Below the pieces are notes generated by a model that worked only from the letters and a program-made list of their open reading frames with translations, was not told where the DNA came from and searched no databases. A program made the position numbers and the translations under genes. From Promerops cafer (Eukaryota > Chordata > Aves > Passeriformes > Nectariniidae): a stretch of DNA of 64,000 nt. Position 1 is the first letter of the stretch. The number at the start of each line of letters is the position of its first letter. Positions 47,479-60,704 of this stretch are shown here, in pieces. The DNA is taken from assembly GCA_013398275.1 (NCBI GenBank), contig VZSE01005880.1, positions 374,571 through 438,570 of the forward strand. Reading direction: 5' to 3'.

Positions 47479-50400
47479 CTCTTTCATTTTAACTCTCACT
47501 CCCTTTTGAGGCAATAATCTTATACATCTAAATGACACACTTGGAAAGCCTGACATGGACCACCAGGGTGAATTTGTGCTATGTACAAAACTATATGAAT
47601 ATTCAGAGATGGGGGATGATCTGTAGTAGGACAGACCCTGGCTGCCCCCTCTGTAGAGGAGCCTATCACATAAAACAACTGAGAGGTGGATGGCAAATGT
47701 TTTTTAAAATAATTTTTTCTTTCTCTTTGTTAGGAGTCAAGTGAGTATGATTTACTAAATGGTCCGAGGACATACTGTGCCTCCTTGGGACTAAGGACCT
47801 GATTACAGTTAGCCCAGATGCTGGAGTTTATCCACAGCTGTTTGTGCTCATAAATCAGAGCTTCCCTGTACACCTAACCCTTCAATTACCTTCTCTCCAA
47901 CAGCAGATTTTTCATGTCAGTGCTGAGATTTCCTTCCAGGCTCCCTCCCTCCTCTCTGCCCCATTTATTAAACTTTCTTAGAATAAATCTGCCCTAGTGG
48001 ACCTGTTCTGGCCAATGTATTCATACTTCAAGCAGGCTCAGATCTATTTTATTTACTCTCCTTTTGGTAATTATTACCTCTGTCTTCAGACTATTTTATC
48101 TTCTTTCCCCACTTTGAAAGAATTTGAAAGAGGTTTTGCAATTTTGCAACATCAGATAGAATTCTGCTGATCAACTAATATAATTTCTAATATAATTTCA
48201 ACTCCTCAGTAAATTGCAGTTTCTCTCCTCAGTTATCAAGGAAAGCAAGGAAACTTCAAATTTTGTATTACAGCAAAATTGCCCAACAGTTCACAGTATC
48301 CATCACTTCTACCTATTTACAAAAGTTAACCTTCTGTCATTTTGAAAGGGAACAATAAGAAAGGACAGGTAGTAAGCACATGTCAGTAGAAGTTTATCAT
48401 CAAAATTAAAGTCTAAATGATATAGAAATATTTTTATGTTTCCACAGCCACTGTATTTCTAAAAAACCCTAAACTAACAAATAAACAAAAACCCAACACA
48501 AACACCCTTATCCTCCTTGTCCCCTCCCACTTTGAAAATTTTTGCTGTTGAATCAAAATCTAAAAACAGTTTCAGAAAAGGTGGATGTTTGGTGTTTTGA
48601 TCTAATTTCCGTTAGCATTGAATCAAATGAGACTGGATAGACAATTGGAGAGAATTGCAGACTGACAAAATATGGAATAGATGCCATAAATAATCTTAAC
48701 TGTTCTGCTGCCTATCTTCATGTGGTGTGAATTGTATAGAAGTATTCCATTATAAACAGCTTGGCAGAGTTAATCATGTAATCAGAATGATGTCTAAGCT
48801 ATGATGCTACTTGTTGCATTTTTATGGTTACGAAGAGAGAAACTATGATTTGTTGTGAGTAGATTGTGGTTAAAATGGGTAAATGTTTGCAGGGATGGCC
48901 CTTATGTGATTCATGAGGAAAATGCTGATGACGTTTTCAGTTTCTTGCAGAACCAGAATGTGCTGTAAATTATTTTCTTCAGAGCTTTGTGTTTGCTTGA
49001 TGACTCTGATCTGTGACCTACTATTAGGATTTCTTACAGGAGCCTAAATTAAAAACACCAGTTTAAGGAAAGCAATAAATCTGTATAGCCTATTGAGCTG
49101 GGCATTTTATTGCTGTATCCATAATGTACTGTAATTAAGAAGAAAATAGAGGATTTGGGAAAAGTAAAGCAAAGACAGAAGGCTTTGATTCATGCTTATG
49201 TTTCTGCTGCTTTCATTGCTAATTGTCAGCCAGTGAGACACTGTAGCTGGTAGCAGTCTAAACTTGTTCTTAATTATGAGGGAGTAGGCTGAGACTTGCA
49301 TCAGGGATGGACAATCTTATATCTGGTTACTATTTTTATATATTTTTTATTTCCTTTCTTCAGTGTTTGGTGTTGCAAAGCAACAGTTTCTCAGCTATAG
49401 GACCCAAAGCTAGGTAAACCAAAAGCTTGAATCATGTACAAAAAATAGCAGCTAATCAATAAATGTTTTTCCTTGAACAGTACTGGTCCCTGCTTCGTAT
49501 TGCTCTCTATATAAGAGCATCCATTTCATGCTCTTTGAAGCCTCTAAACAGAGAAGGGAGTTTGTCTTGTTCTCAATGGTCTGCTTTTTTTAAAAGTATT
49601 TTTCTTTAATTCAGCCATAAGTTTCTGGTTAAATGCTTCTCTTAAATGGTACTGATACAAAGTCTATTTCCAGTTTGCAGAGATTTTCACTCTGATTAAT
49701 AATTTTAATTCTGTTTCTAGCATGATATAGATAGTAGATGCTAGCAGCTACTTCAGTGGCACTGTTCCTCTCCTGTTTAAAGCTCAGCCTTTTTTCTGGG
49801 TTATACCATTTCAGATTTTATTACTGAAGTATTTTTGCCGTACCTTTATTTCTTCAAAAGACTTTTTGTAGTCTTGGTCACTCCAGTTCTAATGCAGTTG
49901 CCTGTAGCTAGTTGTCTTAAAAGATAACTTTCTTCACCAAGAAATGCAAAGTTTACACAAATTTGTTGCTCCTTCTTTGAATATTAAATACTTCATTTGT
50001 TGACAGACACAGTATCTCCATAAGGGTTAACAGCTGACCACAATTTGCAAATGGAAGAGGAGTGACTTTGGTTTTGCCCATATAAGTTGCAAGATTTGGA
50101 TGTCAGCAAATGTCACAGTGAACAGTATTTTCTCTGGCATTTATTTATTTGGAACCTTTTCTATATTTTTGTATTTCTTTGCTCATTTTTTTTTGTTGTG
50201 AATAAATTGTTGTTGTTTCATTTTTGTTTTGTGTGGTTCCTCCACACCAAAAAAAGTGAATTTTTCCTTCAGTTACTCTGCTACAGAAAATCATACAGTT
50301 CCTATTGAAACACTTCTGGAAGTCAGTATAATCCCAGTGGCATTCAGAACAACTGATGTGTGCTAAATGGGATTGCAAAGAGAGCCACTCTTCATAAAAC

Positions 50401-53400
50401 TCTACATGCCAAAATCCATTTAATGCTTCCTTTTAAGAGCCCCAGCTGAGAAAGCGCAGAGTTTTGTTAAGCTTGACAAAGTAACATCTCGCTCCCCAAG
50501 CAAATGCAACTCATGTGGATGGGTTCTAACAACATTGTAGGGAAGGGAATTTTGATATGCTTAACAGTTGCAAGTTTAAATGCTTGTTTTCTTCAGAGTA
50601 TGCAGAAACCTACACTCTGCCCTGCTGCCTGCAGGTTGGATGTGTTACTGTCCATACTTTTTGAATTCTACAGGGAAATTAAGCTATATACACTTAAAAA
50701 GGACCATGTTTGTGTATCTCATTCCCATGTGGTTGGCAGACAGGACTTATGGTAGAAAATCACAATGAAATGGATAGCAAGGCTCTAGAAAACAACAGGA
50801 CATGTACTGATTTTCCTGACTTTGCATCATTTCTACAGGAAACCTCAGGCTGGAGGAATCCTAGTGACTATAAATGGTGACTGAAGCAAGAAGGTAAGAG
50901 AACAGGTTATGAGCCAATTGAAGCTGATACAGAAATACAGGAACAAGAAGCGTCTGTGTGACTGAACCCAAAGATGGAGGTCAGGAGATCTTATCCGTAT
51001 TATCATTAGACTGAGTTTCTGTACGTAATTGTGTGTAAAGATCCTTCGTGTTAAGCAAACATCCAGAATGTAAGGATCCTTCTGATCACTGAAAAAACTG
51101 TCTTTGAATGGAAGCTGAAGTTTCGCTCAGGTAACATTACAGGTTCACACAGAAAGAGGTTTAAATATGTGTACGTATCATCTTGCTGGCCAGATGTTAA
51201 CATTTGACAAACGAAGCAGGACCGTGTTATCAGGCAATGGAGGCACAGAAGCTCTGGCTGTAGCACACCTGGTGAGTGTGCTCAGGACAGACTGAATGGG
51301 TCCAAGATGCAGTCAGACATGTAACATTATCCCTCTTTTATTCCCCTGCTATGGCAGAACATGGTCACTGTAGTGCTCACATTTCTTGCGCTTTCGCCCT
51401 CCTCCTTTTCCTTTTGCAACACTCACTCACTGGCCACAGTGTCTTGTCTGCTTTCATATTTTCATGGCATGCCAGACATTATTCCTAAGAATGTGCATCA
51501 GTCTCCTTATGTTCCTTCTTTTAGAGGGATTTTTTTCTTCTTTTTTTTAGTGCATAATGAGCTTCACAACGTTTATTTGGGGTAGGCCTCATCACAGATT
51601 TGTGCCATCACATCCATGAATGGCTAGGGAATTTTGATTCCCTAGTTACAAGTTACAGGTTCCTGCCAGTGTTCGTAAAACTGTGTTTGTACTTTATTTT
51701 TGCTGGCTCCTGATCTATTGAAACGAATTAAATAATTTTAATTGTTTTATTCATTTGGAATTGCAGTTTTAATCAAATATTACAGTTGTCTCTACTGCAC
51801 CTGTCTATTGGCTGTGCTCCCCCATTGTGAACACTTGGATGCACAATGATATTGCTTCTAACCAAAGAACAAAGTATTTTTGCTTCACATTTCTTCTTCT
51901 CTTCTGAGTTTGTTCATGCAATATAGAAGTCTACTCTTGTATTAATCATGGAAAATTTTATTGTTACTGCACTGTAGTCATGATCAAGCCCATGTTTTCT
52001 ATTGATTGAAATTTCAAACTTTTGAGGGAAGTATATCCCACTCCCATCTAAAACTGGAGGACAGCCAATATCACTGTACAAAGCAGCTTGATTCCTGGTA
52101 AGGCTAAGTGCTTTGGACAGGCCTCAGCAGGTTTCCCACCTCTGCAGAATGCACAAAGCATTCAGAATGGGCAGAGCATAAAGCATTTCCAGTGCTTCCT
52201 CTCTGGAAGCTTTTTTTTAAATCAGAATTTAGCACCATATATGAAAATTCATTTAATCAGTAAATTAAATGCTTTTATGTGATCCTGGGTATATTTAGAG
52301 CTTGGTTAAGAGGATCCCAAAGTAGTTGGTGTACTTTTGTCCCCTCATCCTATTCCCATTGTCACTAATATCTATAAATCTTAATTGAAATTACAGAGCT
52401 GAAGAACTGTGCTAGTCTGTACTCAGCTGGGATGAGAAGTGACTCTCTGGTCCTGGGCCAGCAAAGTAATCAGTGCTGTTTAACCACTTCTAATGGCACA
52501 GGATTGGTGCTTTAAAGTTTGAAATAAGACTGTCATACTTCAAGTTAAAGTTAAATAAAAGTAAGGGGCTGTGGGAGTTTGAGAGAGAGTGATGGAGTGG
52601 AAAAGTCCACTGATCAGGACTATGATACTCCGTGTGTGTCTCTGAATTCTAACCCATCAATAGGCAAAGTGCTTTTTATTTCAATGCTTATTTCTTCTGA
52701 CTACATGCTAATTAAGAACTTCTTTTCAGAGTTAACTCTTGGAAAAGGATACATCTAAAATGAGGAGCTATGTATTTATCCCAAGTTGCACAATGTTGAT
52801 GCAGATGCTAGGGAACTACAGAAAGTACTTGGTACCTAGTTAATCTGTAATCTTCTGGTGTAGCTATGATGGGTGTACGTATGTCTTGTTGACAAGTTTG
52901 GGGGCTGAAGTATCATGGGCAAGATGAATAGTAAATGTAAGATTAGGACTTTGTGCAGAAATTGTTCTGTTCCAACACAGAACAAAAAATATCTGACTGA
53001 CCCCCACAAGAAATCTGATGTATTCACTGGAAGTGATTTCAGCTGTGCCTTTGTAGCACTTTCTCTCATGCCTCCACATTTCTGTTACAGTGAGTAGATC
53101 TGTCTAGAGCAGCAGTGAGGGATATGATCTTGCTAATCTGGTGCTGAAACTCCCCTCTAATTCTTCACTGCATAACTCAGATGTCTTTTCATGTGTCCAT
53201 GTGTGTGTTGGGGAGAGGGGGCAGTCCTGTGAAGAATTATTCTGCCCTGATTTTTTTGCTTTTATCCAAGATTTTGTGTCCCAAATGCCTTTTGGTCCTA
53301 TTCTCATCTGTCCCCTAGAGCTCAATGTAATTTTTACAGCAAATACCACCTCTGCTGTGCCTCCTTCTCTGAGGTGTTTGCAGCTGTTGCTATCTTCATA

Positions 53401-53623
53401 AGTCTCAGTGAAATGTTTGTTTCTGGTGTTACTGCCCAGTTGGAACTCTTACTGGAGCACTCTGTGGGCCCTGCTGACAGAAGGTGCCCTCCTCCTGCCC
53501 CTGGCTTTATCACGCACTGGGTATATTTAATCTCCCCTGCTCTGATGTGGTCTGAGGGCTTTAGCAAGCTGTTGCCATCTTCCTGAGGGGACAGGACTCT
53601 AGGGACAGACATGCTAGACTGAT

Positions 53624-53650
53624 GGAGAGAGAGAGACTGAGAGAGAGAGG
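53624..53650 (+). repeat. (GA)n interrupted microsatellite
   Basis: GGAGAGAGAGAGACTGAGAG followed by AGAGAGG, that is GA repeats broken once by CT. Confidence 0.9.
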
Positions 53651-56600
53651 AGGCTTTTAAATACTGTGTGCTACCTGTCAAAGCAGAAAAACACCAAGAA
53701 GTTATAATAAGCAGGAAGAGTCTCCACAGACTTGACAGCTAAACTTCTGAATGAGCTGTAAAGTGCTTTTTAGCTCTTCTGTGCATTGGAATTTAAAATG
53801 GTAACTGCTCATGAAGATGAGCACACTCTCTGCCTTCTGCTGACTTCTGCAGAAAGTGTGGGGAAAATGCACTTGTCAGGCTTTGCTTCAAGGAATTGGG
53901 ACACTTGGGTTTAATCAGCTCGGAGACTCCGCTTCAGAGGATAGCGCTCTTTATAAGCAAACGTACAAAAAAATCTCATTCACTCTTCCATGGAGGATCA
54001 TAAAACTTTGAAAGAGATTCCAGAATTGAAATGATCAGTCTCAAGACTCCTTGGCAAAGTCAATGCATCTAGATTGTTCTGGTGGATGGTCCATAATTTC
54101 AGTGTAAAATATTGCATGGTGTTCCCCCGTGAAAGCCTCAGAATGGGCACAGAGAGGGGCCCAGTGAAAAGACAGTGTCAGTGCAGAGGTTATCAGACCA
54201 TAAGGAAAAGGGAAGATGCATACAATATCCAGCTGGTAAGACAGTGACCTTATTCCTATCCTATTTAATCACAGAATATAACCGCAAAAATACGAGCAGT
54301 GATTATATCACATGAATAAGTCTTGTTTGAGAATTGTTGATGCATCTTGCTCAGATAAATGTTTGTTGGTTATTTGGGTTTGGGCTTTTTGTTGTCATTG
54401 TTGCTTGTTTCCTTGAAAGTAAAATCTGTAGTGTGCTTTTACTTAAAAGTAGTTATATTGACTAAATAATAATTGAAAGTAATGATGTAGTAATAAATGT
54501 AAGTAATAAATGAAAGTAAATTTCAAGAGAGATTATTCTTTTATGACTTAATTGTGCATCTTATGAATGCTTATAAGTCAAAGGAAAGATTTTTCTTATA
54601 TGTCTAGAATTTTTTATATGTCTTATATTTCTTATGTAGGAAACATTTTTCTTCTGTATCACTGTACACATCTGAGTATAAGACAAATGTAATAAAATAT
54701 ACAGATAGATCATACAGATGAGGACAAATTAAATGTTCTGCTTGTGCCATAGCATGTGAAGACATGCTAAAAAGTGGAAGGAAATAATGAACAACCCAAA
54801 TGCCTAATTTCTTTTTCTAAAACAATTATGCCTGATTACTTTTATACATACTCAGATGGAATGATAGTCTTATAAGGCTATAGGATTAATTTGTCATTAT
54901 TTCTTCTTACAGTACATGCATAAATGCATTAGTGGAGAACTGTATGAAAAATGTAGGTTAGGAATGGTGGTAATATTCCTAAAGTCATACATTATTTATT
55001 AAGTGCTGTTTCTTGGATTCTGATCTGGTGTCAGCCACAGGAGATGTATAGAAATTGGACTTGACCAGTATAGTCAGGCAATTGACTCTGCACTTGTCCT
55101 AAGTTGTTATTTGACTAAAATATTTTTTCTTGGAGACAGCAAAGCATTTCAGTCGGGTTCCTCCTCCAGGTTTATGCTCTTATGGATCCAATTTCTCCTG
55201 TTCTGTAAGGTTTTTCTGGGGGGAAGTTGAGTGGTTGTACTTTGTTTCTATGTTCAGGGATCTTATCTACTTATTCAAAGCAGCCATTACCTTTCATCCT
55301 TGGTGTTTTCTGAAGACTTTCTGGTTTCATTTTATAACTTTTCCTCTGACTCTGCTTTCTGATGCCTAACAAAAAAAATATAGTATTGCAACCACTATGT
55401 GCCCTCTCTGTCCCTGTAGTCAGGATCTTTTCCTTAGTTGTTCTTAAAATACACTCCATGCTTTATGGGGGCTTGACAGGATTTACTTTTTTACTTTTCA
55501 TTGGTTAACTGATTTGCTCACATCCAGACCTAGAATTTGCTGTGTTGTAGTTTTCTCTAATTCTGTAAGGAGGTGATCTTCCTCACCAATCCTGCACCAG
55601 TGAGTACAGCTATTATAGAAATGCTCAGATTATTCTGTTCAACTACAAAGAAAATGGAGAACTTCTTTAACTGTAATCCCTTTTTTCCCACCCCTTGCTT
55701 CTTTTTGTCATTCAGAAAGAACTCCAGAGTTCAGTTTCAGTTGGGAGCTTTGAAAAAATGCAAAAACATAATTCCTCATATGATCTAGCAACTTGTTCCT
55801 TTCAGTAGTAATATGAATGCAAAATTATGGGGTTATTGTGACCATCCTAATAGTGTAATATCGCTGTTATTGTAAATTCCTTTTTATTGTTTAGGCTTTT
55901 GGTCTCACTGCCTTGTTTACCATCACAGCAGTTTTCTCTTTTGATGTGACTTTACCTGATTCCAAATAGAGCAAAACCAGTGCTTTGTTTTGAACTCAGA
56001 GCATGTTTTACACAGCAAACTCTTACAGTATGGGAATTTTGAATATGAAGTATGCTTAGAATTTCAATAGAGTTCAATCTTCATTAAATCTGTCCTAGGT
56101 GAAATCTAGTGTGATATATTCTTTCATGATTTTGCATCCTAAATCAAAAGTTACTTATGCTGAAAACTGAAACTTTAAATCTTCTGTCAAATTTGACAGT
56201 AAATATATATAGATTTAGCTGGTATTTTGGCAAATATTTGTGCTGCTAGAACAAGAACTTTTGAGGGTGAAATTGGCAGTAGAATTACCCAGATTCAATA
56301 AGGTTAAAGAAGCTGGAGGAACTTTTTTTACTCATTTCTTTTAAGTGATTTTGTAAAAAGAACATTTTCCTCTGCCACTGCTATCCTTGATAAATCTATT
56401 ATAAAAGTTAAAACATTTATCAAAACTGCCACAGATCTTATGACCCATAGAAGAAGGACTATCAGACCTTAATTACAATAGCTGTGTAATTGCAGAACTT
56501 CCCTTCCCTTCCTCACCTACTCTCTGACCTTTATGTCAGCTTCTAATTTCCTTCTGTAATTGACTCTTCTTTCTAGAGCAGGAAACTGTGGCAGCAAATG

Positions 56601-56676
56601 CATCTTAGTGCAGAGGAAGATCCAAACAGTGCTGTCAAATGCCTATCAAATTTACTTTATAATCAAGTTTTTTGGG

Positions 56677-56689
56677 AAAAAAAAAAAAA
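56677..56689. repeat. poly-A tract
   Basis: Thirteen consecutive A after TTTTTTGGG. It is a simple homopolymer with no obvious retroposon body. Confidence 0.85.
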
Positions 56690-59600
56690 GCAGGTAGTTT
56701 GAACAAGTCTCAGAGGAGAAAGAAATTAGTTTCCCTAAATCTTCTTGTTGTGGGCATTTTGTTTTTAATACATAAAGTTAAATAAGGACTTAAAATACTA
56801 CCTTCCACCATGTGCTAAAGACAGCTGTTTGCTCCCAACAATTGCTCATTTCAGCAACATGTACTAATGGAAGTCCACCCTAAGTATAATTTGCACCAAG
56901 GGACAGCTAATCAATTGAGACAGGGAAGGAGAGGAATATACCCTGAAAAGTCCTAAGACTTTTCAACCAAAGTGAGGTTTCTATACCTTGCATGTTTCTA
57001 TATATTTTCTATGTCACAATACGTCTCAATTTTATTTCCTTGAAAAGACTTCAGCACTGCCTGTCCCAGATTTCCCTGTTTATTGACTGATACAGGAGTG
57101 ATTTGTGAATTTATTCATGAATGTCCTTATCTCACTGGCTAATCAACAACACCACAGTCAGTAACTGGAAACACACAAAAAAAGCTGGACTTAAGTTTCA
57201 GGCTACTCCAGTAGGAAGTAATATTTAAGTGAATCAAAATATCTGCTAGTAAGATAATGTTGTTGTCATTTAGAACAATTGGATTCTGAGGAATTATGTA
57301 CTTCCTTTACACACCTAGTGGCCACAAACTTAAAAGATAAAAACAGTTCATCTTGTCCAACTGTAACTTAACAGACTCATCTACAGCTTTACAGGACACA
57401 GAAGAAAGCACAGTAACACGAAAAGAATAGTTGTAGTTTTTCATGTCCCCTTTATTTCTGGGTTAGGGAAACAAACTGCAATACAGGATATTTGCTGTAG
57501 ACATTGTACTGCCTTGTAGACCATAGTTTTTTCTGCTGGCTGTATCTTGTTACTGAAATGTTTAGGACATTGGGGAGTAGAGGGCCAACCCACACCTTTA
57601 CCTGGGTGTTTGAATCACAAAATTAATGTATCTATATAATCTATTCAGAATTCAAGAACAAGATAACTTCTGTTATTATGCATAGCTATCAGTAGGGACT
57701 GAGTAGTCTGCATAACGAAAATGAATAAACCCAACCAAACTCAAATCTTAAAACAACCTCCACCTTCCCCCAATGAAAAGTTTTCTAGAACTTGGTCCTC
57801 CCCAGCCAGAGAAAGCCCATGGTGCTGTGAAGAGGAATGACACAGAGTGTCATGTGTGCAGGGGAAAGCACAAGCCTGCAAATACTGTGTAGTGCTATGG
57901 CACCACTAAAGGCAGAACTTCATAATTTGCCTTAATTGTCTCTGCTTTGTTTTTAAAAATAATCTTAAAAAAACTGAAGGGTCAGCCCTTTGAAATAAGG
58001 ATAGAAGCAATTGTTTTTTAAAGTTTGGATAACATACAAGCCTCATATCTAAATCCCCTTCTAAAGTTTTACTAATTTTGTTCCCTCTAGGGACTGCCAG
58101 AACAAGCATGGGTCTCCGCTATCTGGTCTTCAACATCTTTTGTGTCACATGTTATTTTAACCACCTTTGGCCTCAATAGGGATAAGCATCCATCTAGAAA
58201 AGAGACTCCTTACCTTAACTTGTTTGTCGTGATTTCCCTTTCTTTCACGGGATTATTCGAGATTACTCAGTTTGTACCATCCTTTTTGAAAACAACTGTA
58301 GCTTAAAGAACAGCTATCTTTGGAAATCAGGTATCCATCATCAATATCATTCTCATCAACTAGATCAGTTCCAGACACTTCTTGAATATTAAGATAAGTG
58401 AAATGTACATGTTTACAGAATTTTCTAAAATTTCCCAAGTCAGTGAACAATTCACACTCTTCCCTGACTGGCAAGATAGAGTACCTGTCTCTGAGACAAT
58501 ATTTTCAGGAAAGGCCATAGCCAAACAGGACTAAAAGAACAGAATTGCCATCCACAGGATTTATCAATACACTAATATGCAAAATAAAAACTGAACAGCT
58601 GTTGAGCCAAAGCCATCATACATACATATATGTATGAAACTGGCATGCATGATCTTCACTTTCCTTGGATTAAAACATTCTAATACTCAAGAACCCCTGA
58701 GCACTAATCAGACTGTAGTAAAAATTTGCTAGAAACCAACGACAACATCTATCTTTTTTATTTTTTTGAGGACAATCCAGAGATCTCTTACAGTTAAATG
58801 TTACAGTGCTGAACTAAATGAAGCTCTTAATTCTTTGAAAAGGCCAAAAGGTTTCTTCCCTATTTTGCGGCATGCCTGATTGGCTTCAGGAAAAGGAGGC
58901 TCACATCCTAAAAATTTCATTAGAAGCATGTTTCCTTTTCATTTTTTCAGAGAACATTGGATATGGAGAAGATAGGAGACATTCCAATATGGGAAATCTG
59001 GTACTTCTATTATACATTATGGATTTGCCTCCTGGTAGTAACGCAGAGCAAAATCTTTACAAGGCCAGTGGCTCTTTGAAATCATATAATTATTTTCATT
59101 CCACTTTCTTCTTGATACTCCTTACTGACTTCTCTCCAAACTACAACTAAAACAGAATATTGAAGGTACCTCTGGAATTCTAAAGGAAAAGAAAAATCAC
59201 CATTCCTTTTCAATGAGAATGACAGAACTTTTCCTGTCTTTAAGGTTTCAGATTTGCCAACTTAAAATTCACGGCAATGAAAGGTGGCTCAGGCCAAGTG
59301 CCAGAATGATTCAAAGCAGCTGACATGCAAAGAGGTGTACACAAACAACAGCTCTTAGGAAACATGATGAGTAGGTTTCCAAGTCAATCTAAATAATGCA
59401 AAGTATTATTTTCTGGTTATACTGTAGTTACTAAACCCACTCATCTTTGCAAAACAGTATACTTGCTTTTTCCAGGATACTTGTTTGAGAACTCGCTGAT
59501 GTGGAGCACAGCACAAGGCTGGGATAAGTGGGTTTTGAGCTCTTGAGCCACCAAAGCTAATCTAGTCACTACTTCTATACAAACCTGCAGTTATTTCCTG

Positions 59601-60587
59601 TGAGTGAAATATATACACAGGAGGGAGCACCTATGCAGGCCACACATGAACAGCATAGTTCCAAGAGAAATGGATAAGATCAAGTTTTCATGCCTACAAT
59701 GTCTGTAAACCAGTGACAGAAAACTGGGAGAGGAAAAAAAAAGCTTAGATGATATAAACAGATAAAGTAGCAAGAATTAACAGAAACTTAAGTAGTAAAT
59801 GTATTCTAAAAGTTGTAAAAAAGCATCAGGAAACACCAAAGGCCACTTCAGTGAGTTGGAAAGGTGCATTCACACGTAAAGTTGTGATTCAAGTAAGGCA
59901 CAGCTGAAAGAGCAGATTTGGTAGAAGCTCAGGTGGAAGGAGAAAGGGAGAATAAATACATGACTAACACAGAAATAGGATGCATATTTTGTCTGATATA
60001 ATAATGCCTCTTTGGACTGAGTGAAAGGTAGACATGGTAATTAGACATGGCTTGAGACATGCTAGGTAAGCTGAGCAATGGGAAGTAGCAGAAGAGATTA
60101 GTTTCTCCAGGGAGCACACAATGTGCACTGGTCTGGCTAGACAGCCTTGTTTCTGCATCTCCTTTGTTTATAGTGCAGCTGCTCCCAGCTGTCAAAGAAA
60201 ACTCTGTATGATAATCTCTAGGCATATCACTATTATTACTTTGCACATATTGAGGGAAGTATGAACTGGCAACCTACTCCCTGCTTAAGCAGACAAAAGA
60301 TTTCATATTCAGCCTAAAAGATGTTTTTGCTACTGCAGCTAATGTCCAACCCAGAATTAGTATGTTGACAGAGAATTCAAATGGCATTTTCTCTGAATAT
60401 AAAGTACTTGTCCCATCGTATTATCTGAAGATAAGCAGTGATCCAAGAGAGGCAATAATGTTTACCTTTTTTGTAGTTATATCATGTAGCTTAAAATATA
60501 GGCTAAACTTTGAATTTATCCCTTTTGTAGGAAAGGAAAATCACTGATATCTGAGGATGGAGAGCAAATTGATATGATACCCGTGGA

Positions 60588-60640
60588 AGCTACAGTGTTT
60601 TTAACTGTAGCATTGTGTGCTACCATTTCATACTGTAGCT
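60588..60640. repeat. nested hairpin with two alternative right arms
   Basis: AGCTACAGT (60588-60596) can pair with ACTGTAGCT (60632-60640, nine of nine) or with ACTGTAGC (60604-60611, eight of eight). Between them GTAGCA (60608-60613) pairs with TGCTAC (60619-60624) around a five-base loop. The element is a compact 53-nt nested palindrome. Confidence 0.8.
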
Positions 60641-60703
60641 AAAAAGGTTAAGGAAAAAGACAAAGATGCTAGTTTCAGAGTGATGCGAGTTGGTTTTGTT
60701 TTG

Positions 60704-60704
60704 N
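60704..60704. other. single ambiguous base (N)
   Basis: An isolated N in a T/G-rich word (TTGGTTTTGTTTTGNTGTTG). It is probably a low-quality call in a homopolymer-rich context. No duplication flanks it, unlike the N at 4630. Confidence 0.9.

Larger units (their letters stand above)
45919..57400. other. long non-coding stretch, no gene seen
   Basis: About 11.5 kb of unique AT-rich sequence. It contains the (CATT)n microsatellite, a (GA)-rich run at 53624-53650, a 39-bp period imperfect repeat (46923-46980), and T/G-rich words at 47088-47112 and 54358-54410. An A/C-rich run lies at 48470-48510. AT-rich enhancer-like sequence occurs at about 48660-48840. Open frames stay below 116 codons and show no family resemblance. 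Confidence 0.55.

Noticed and set aside
58872..59150. 92-codon plus-strand ATG open frame
   Set aside because: It overlaps equally open minus-strand frames and has no family resemblance. No supporting splice or poly(A) signals.
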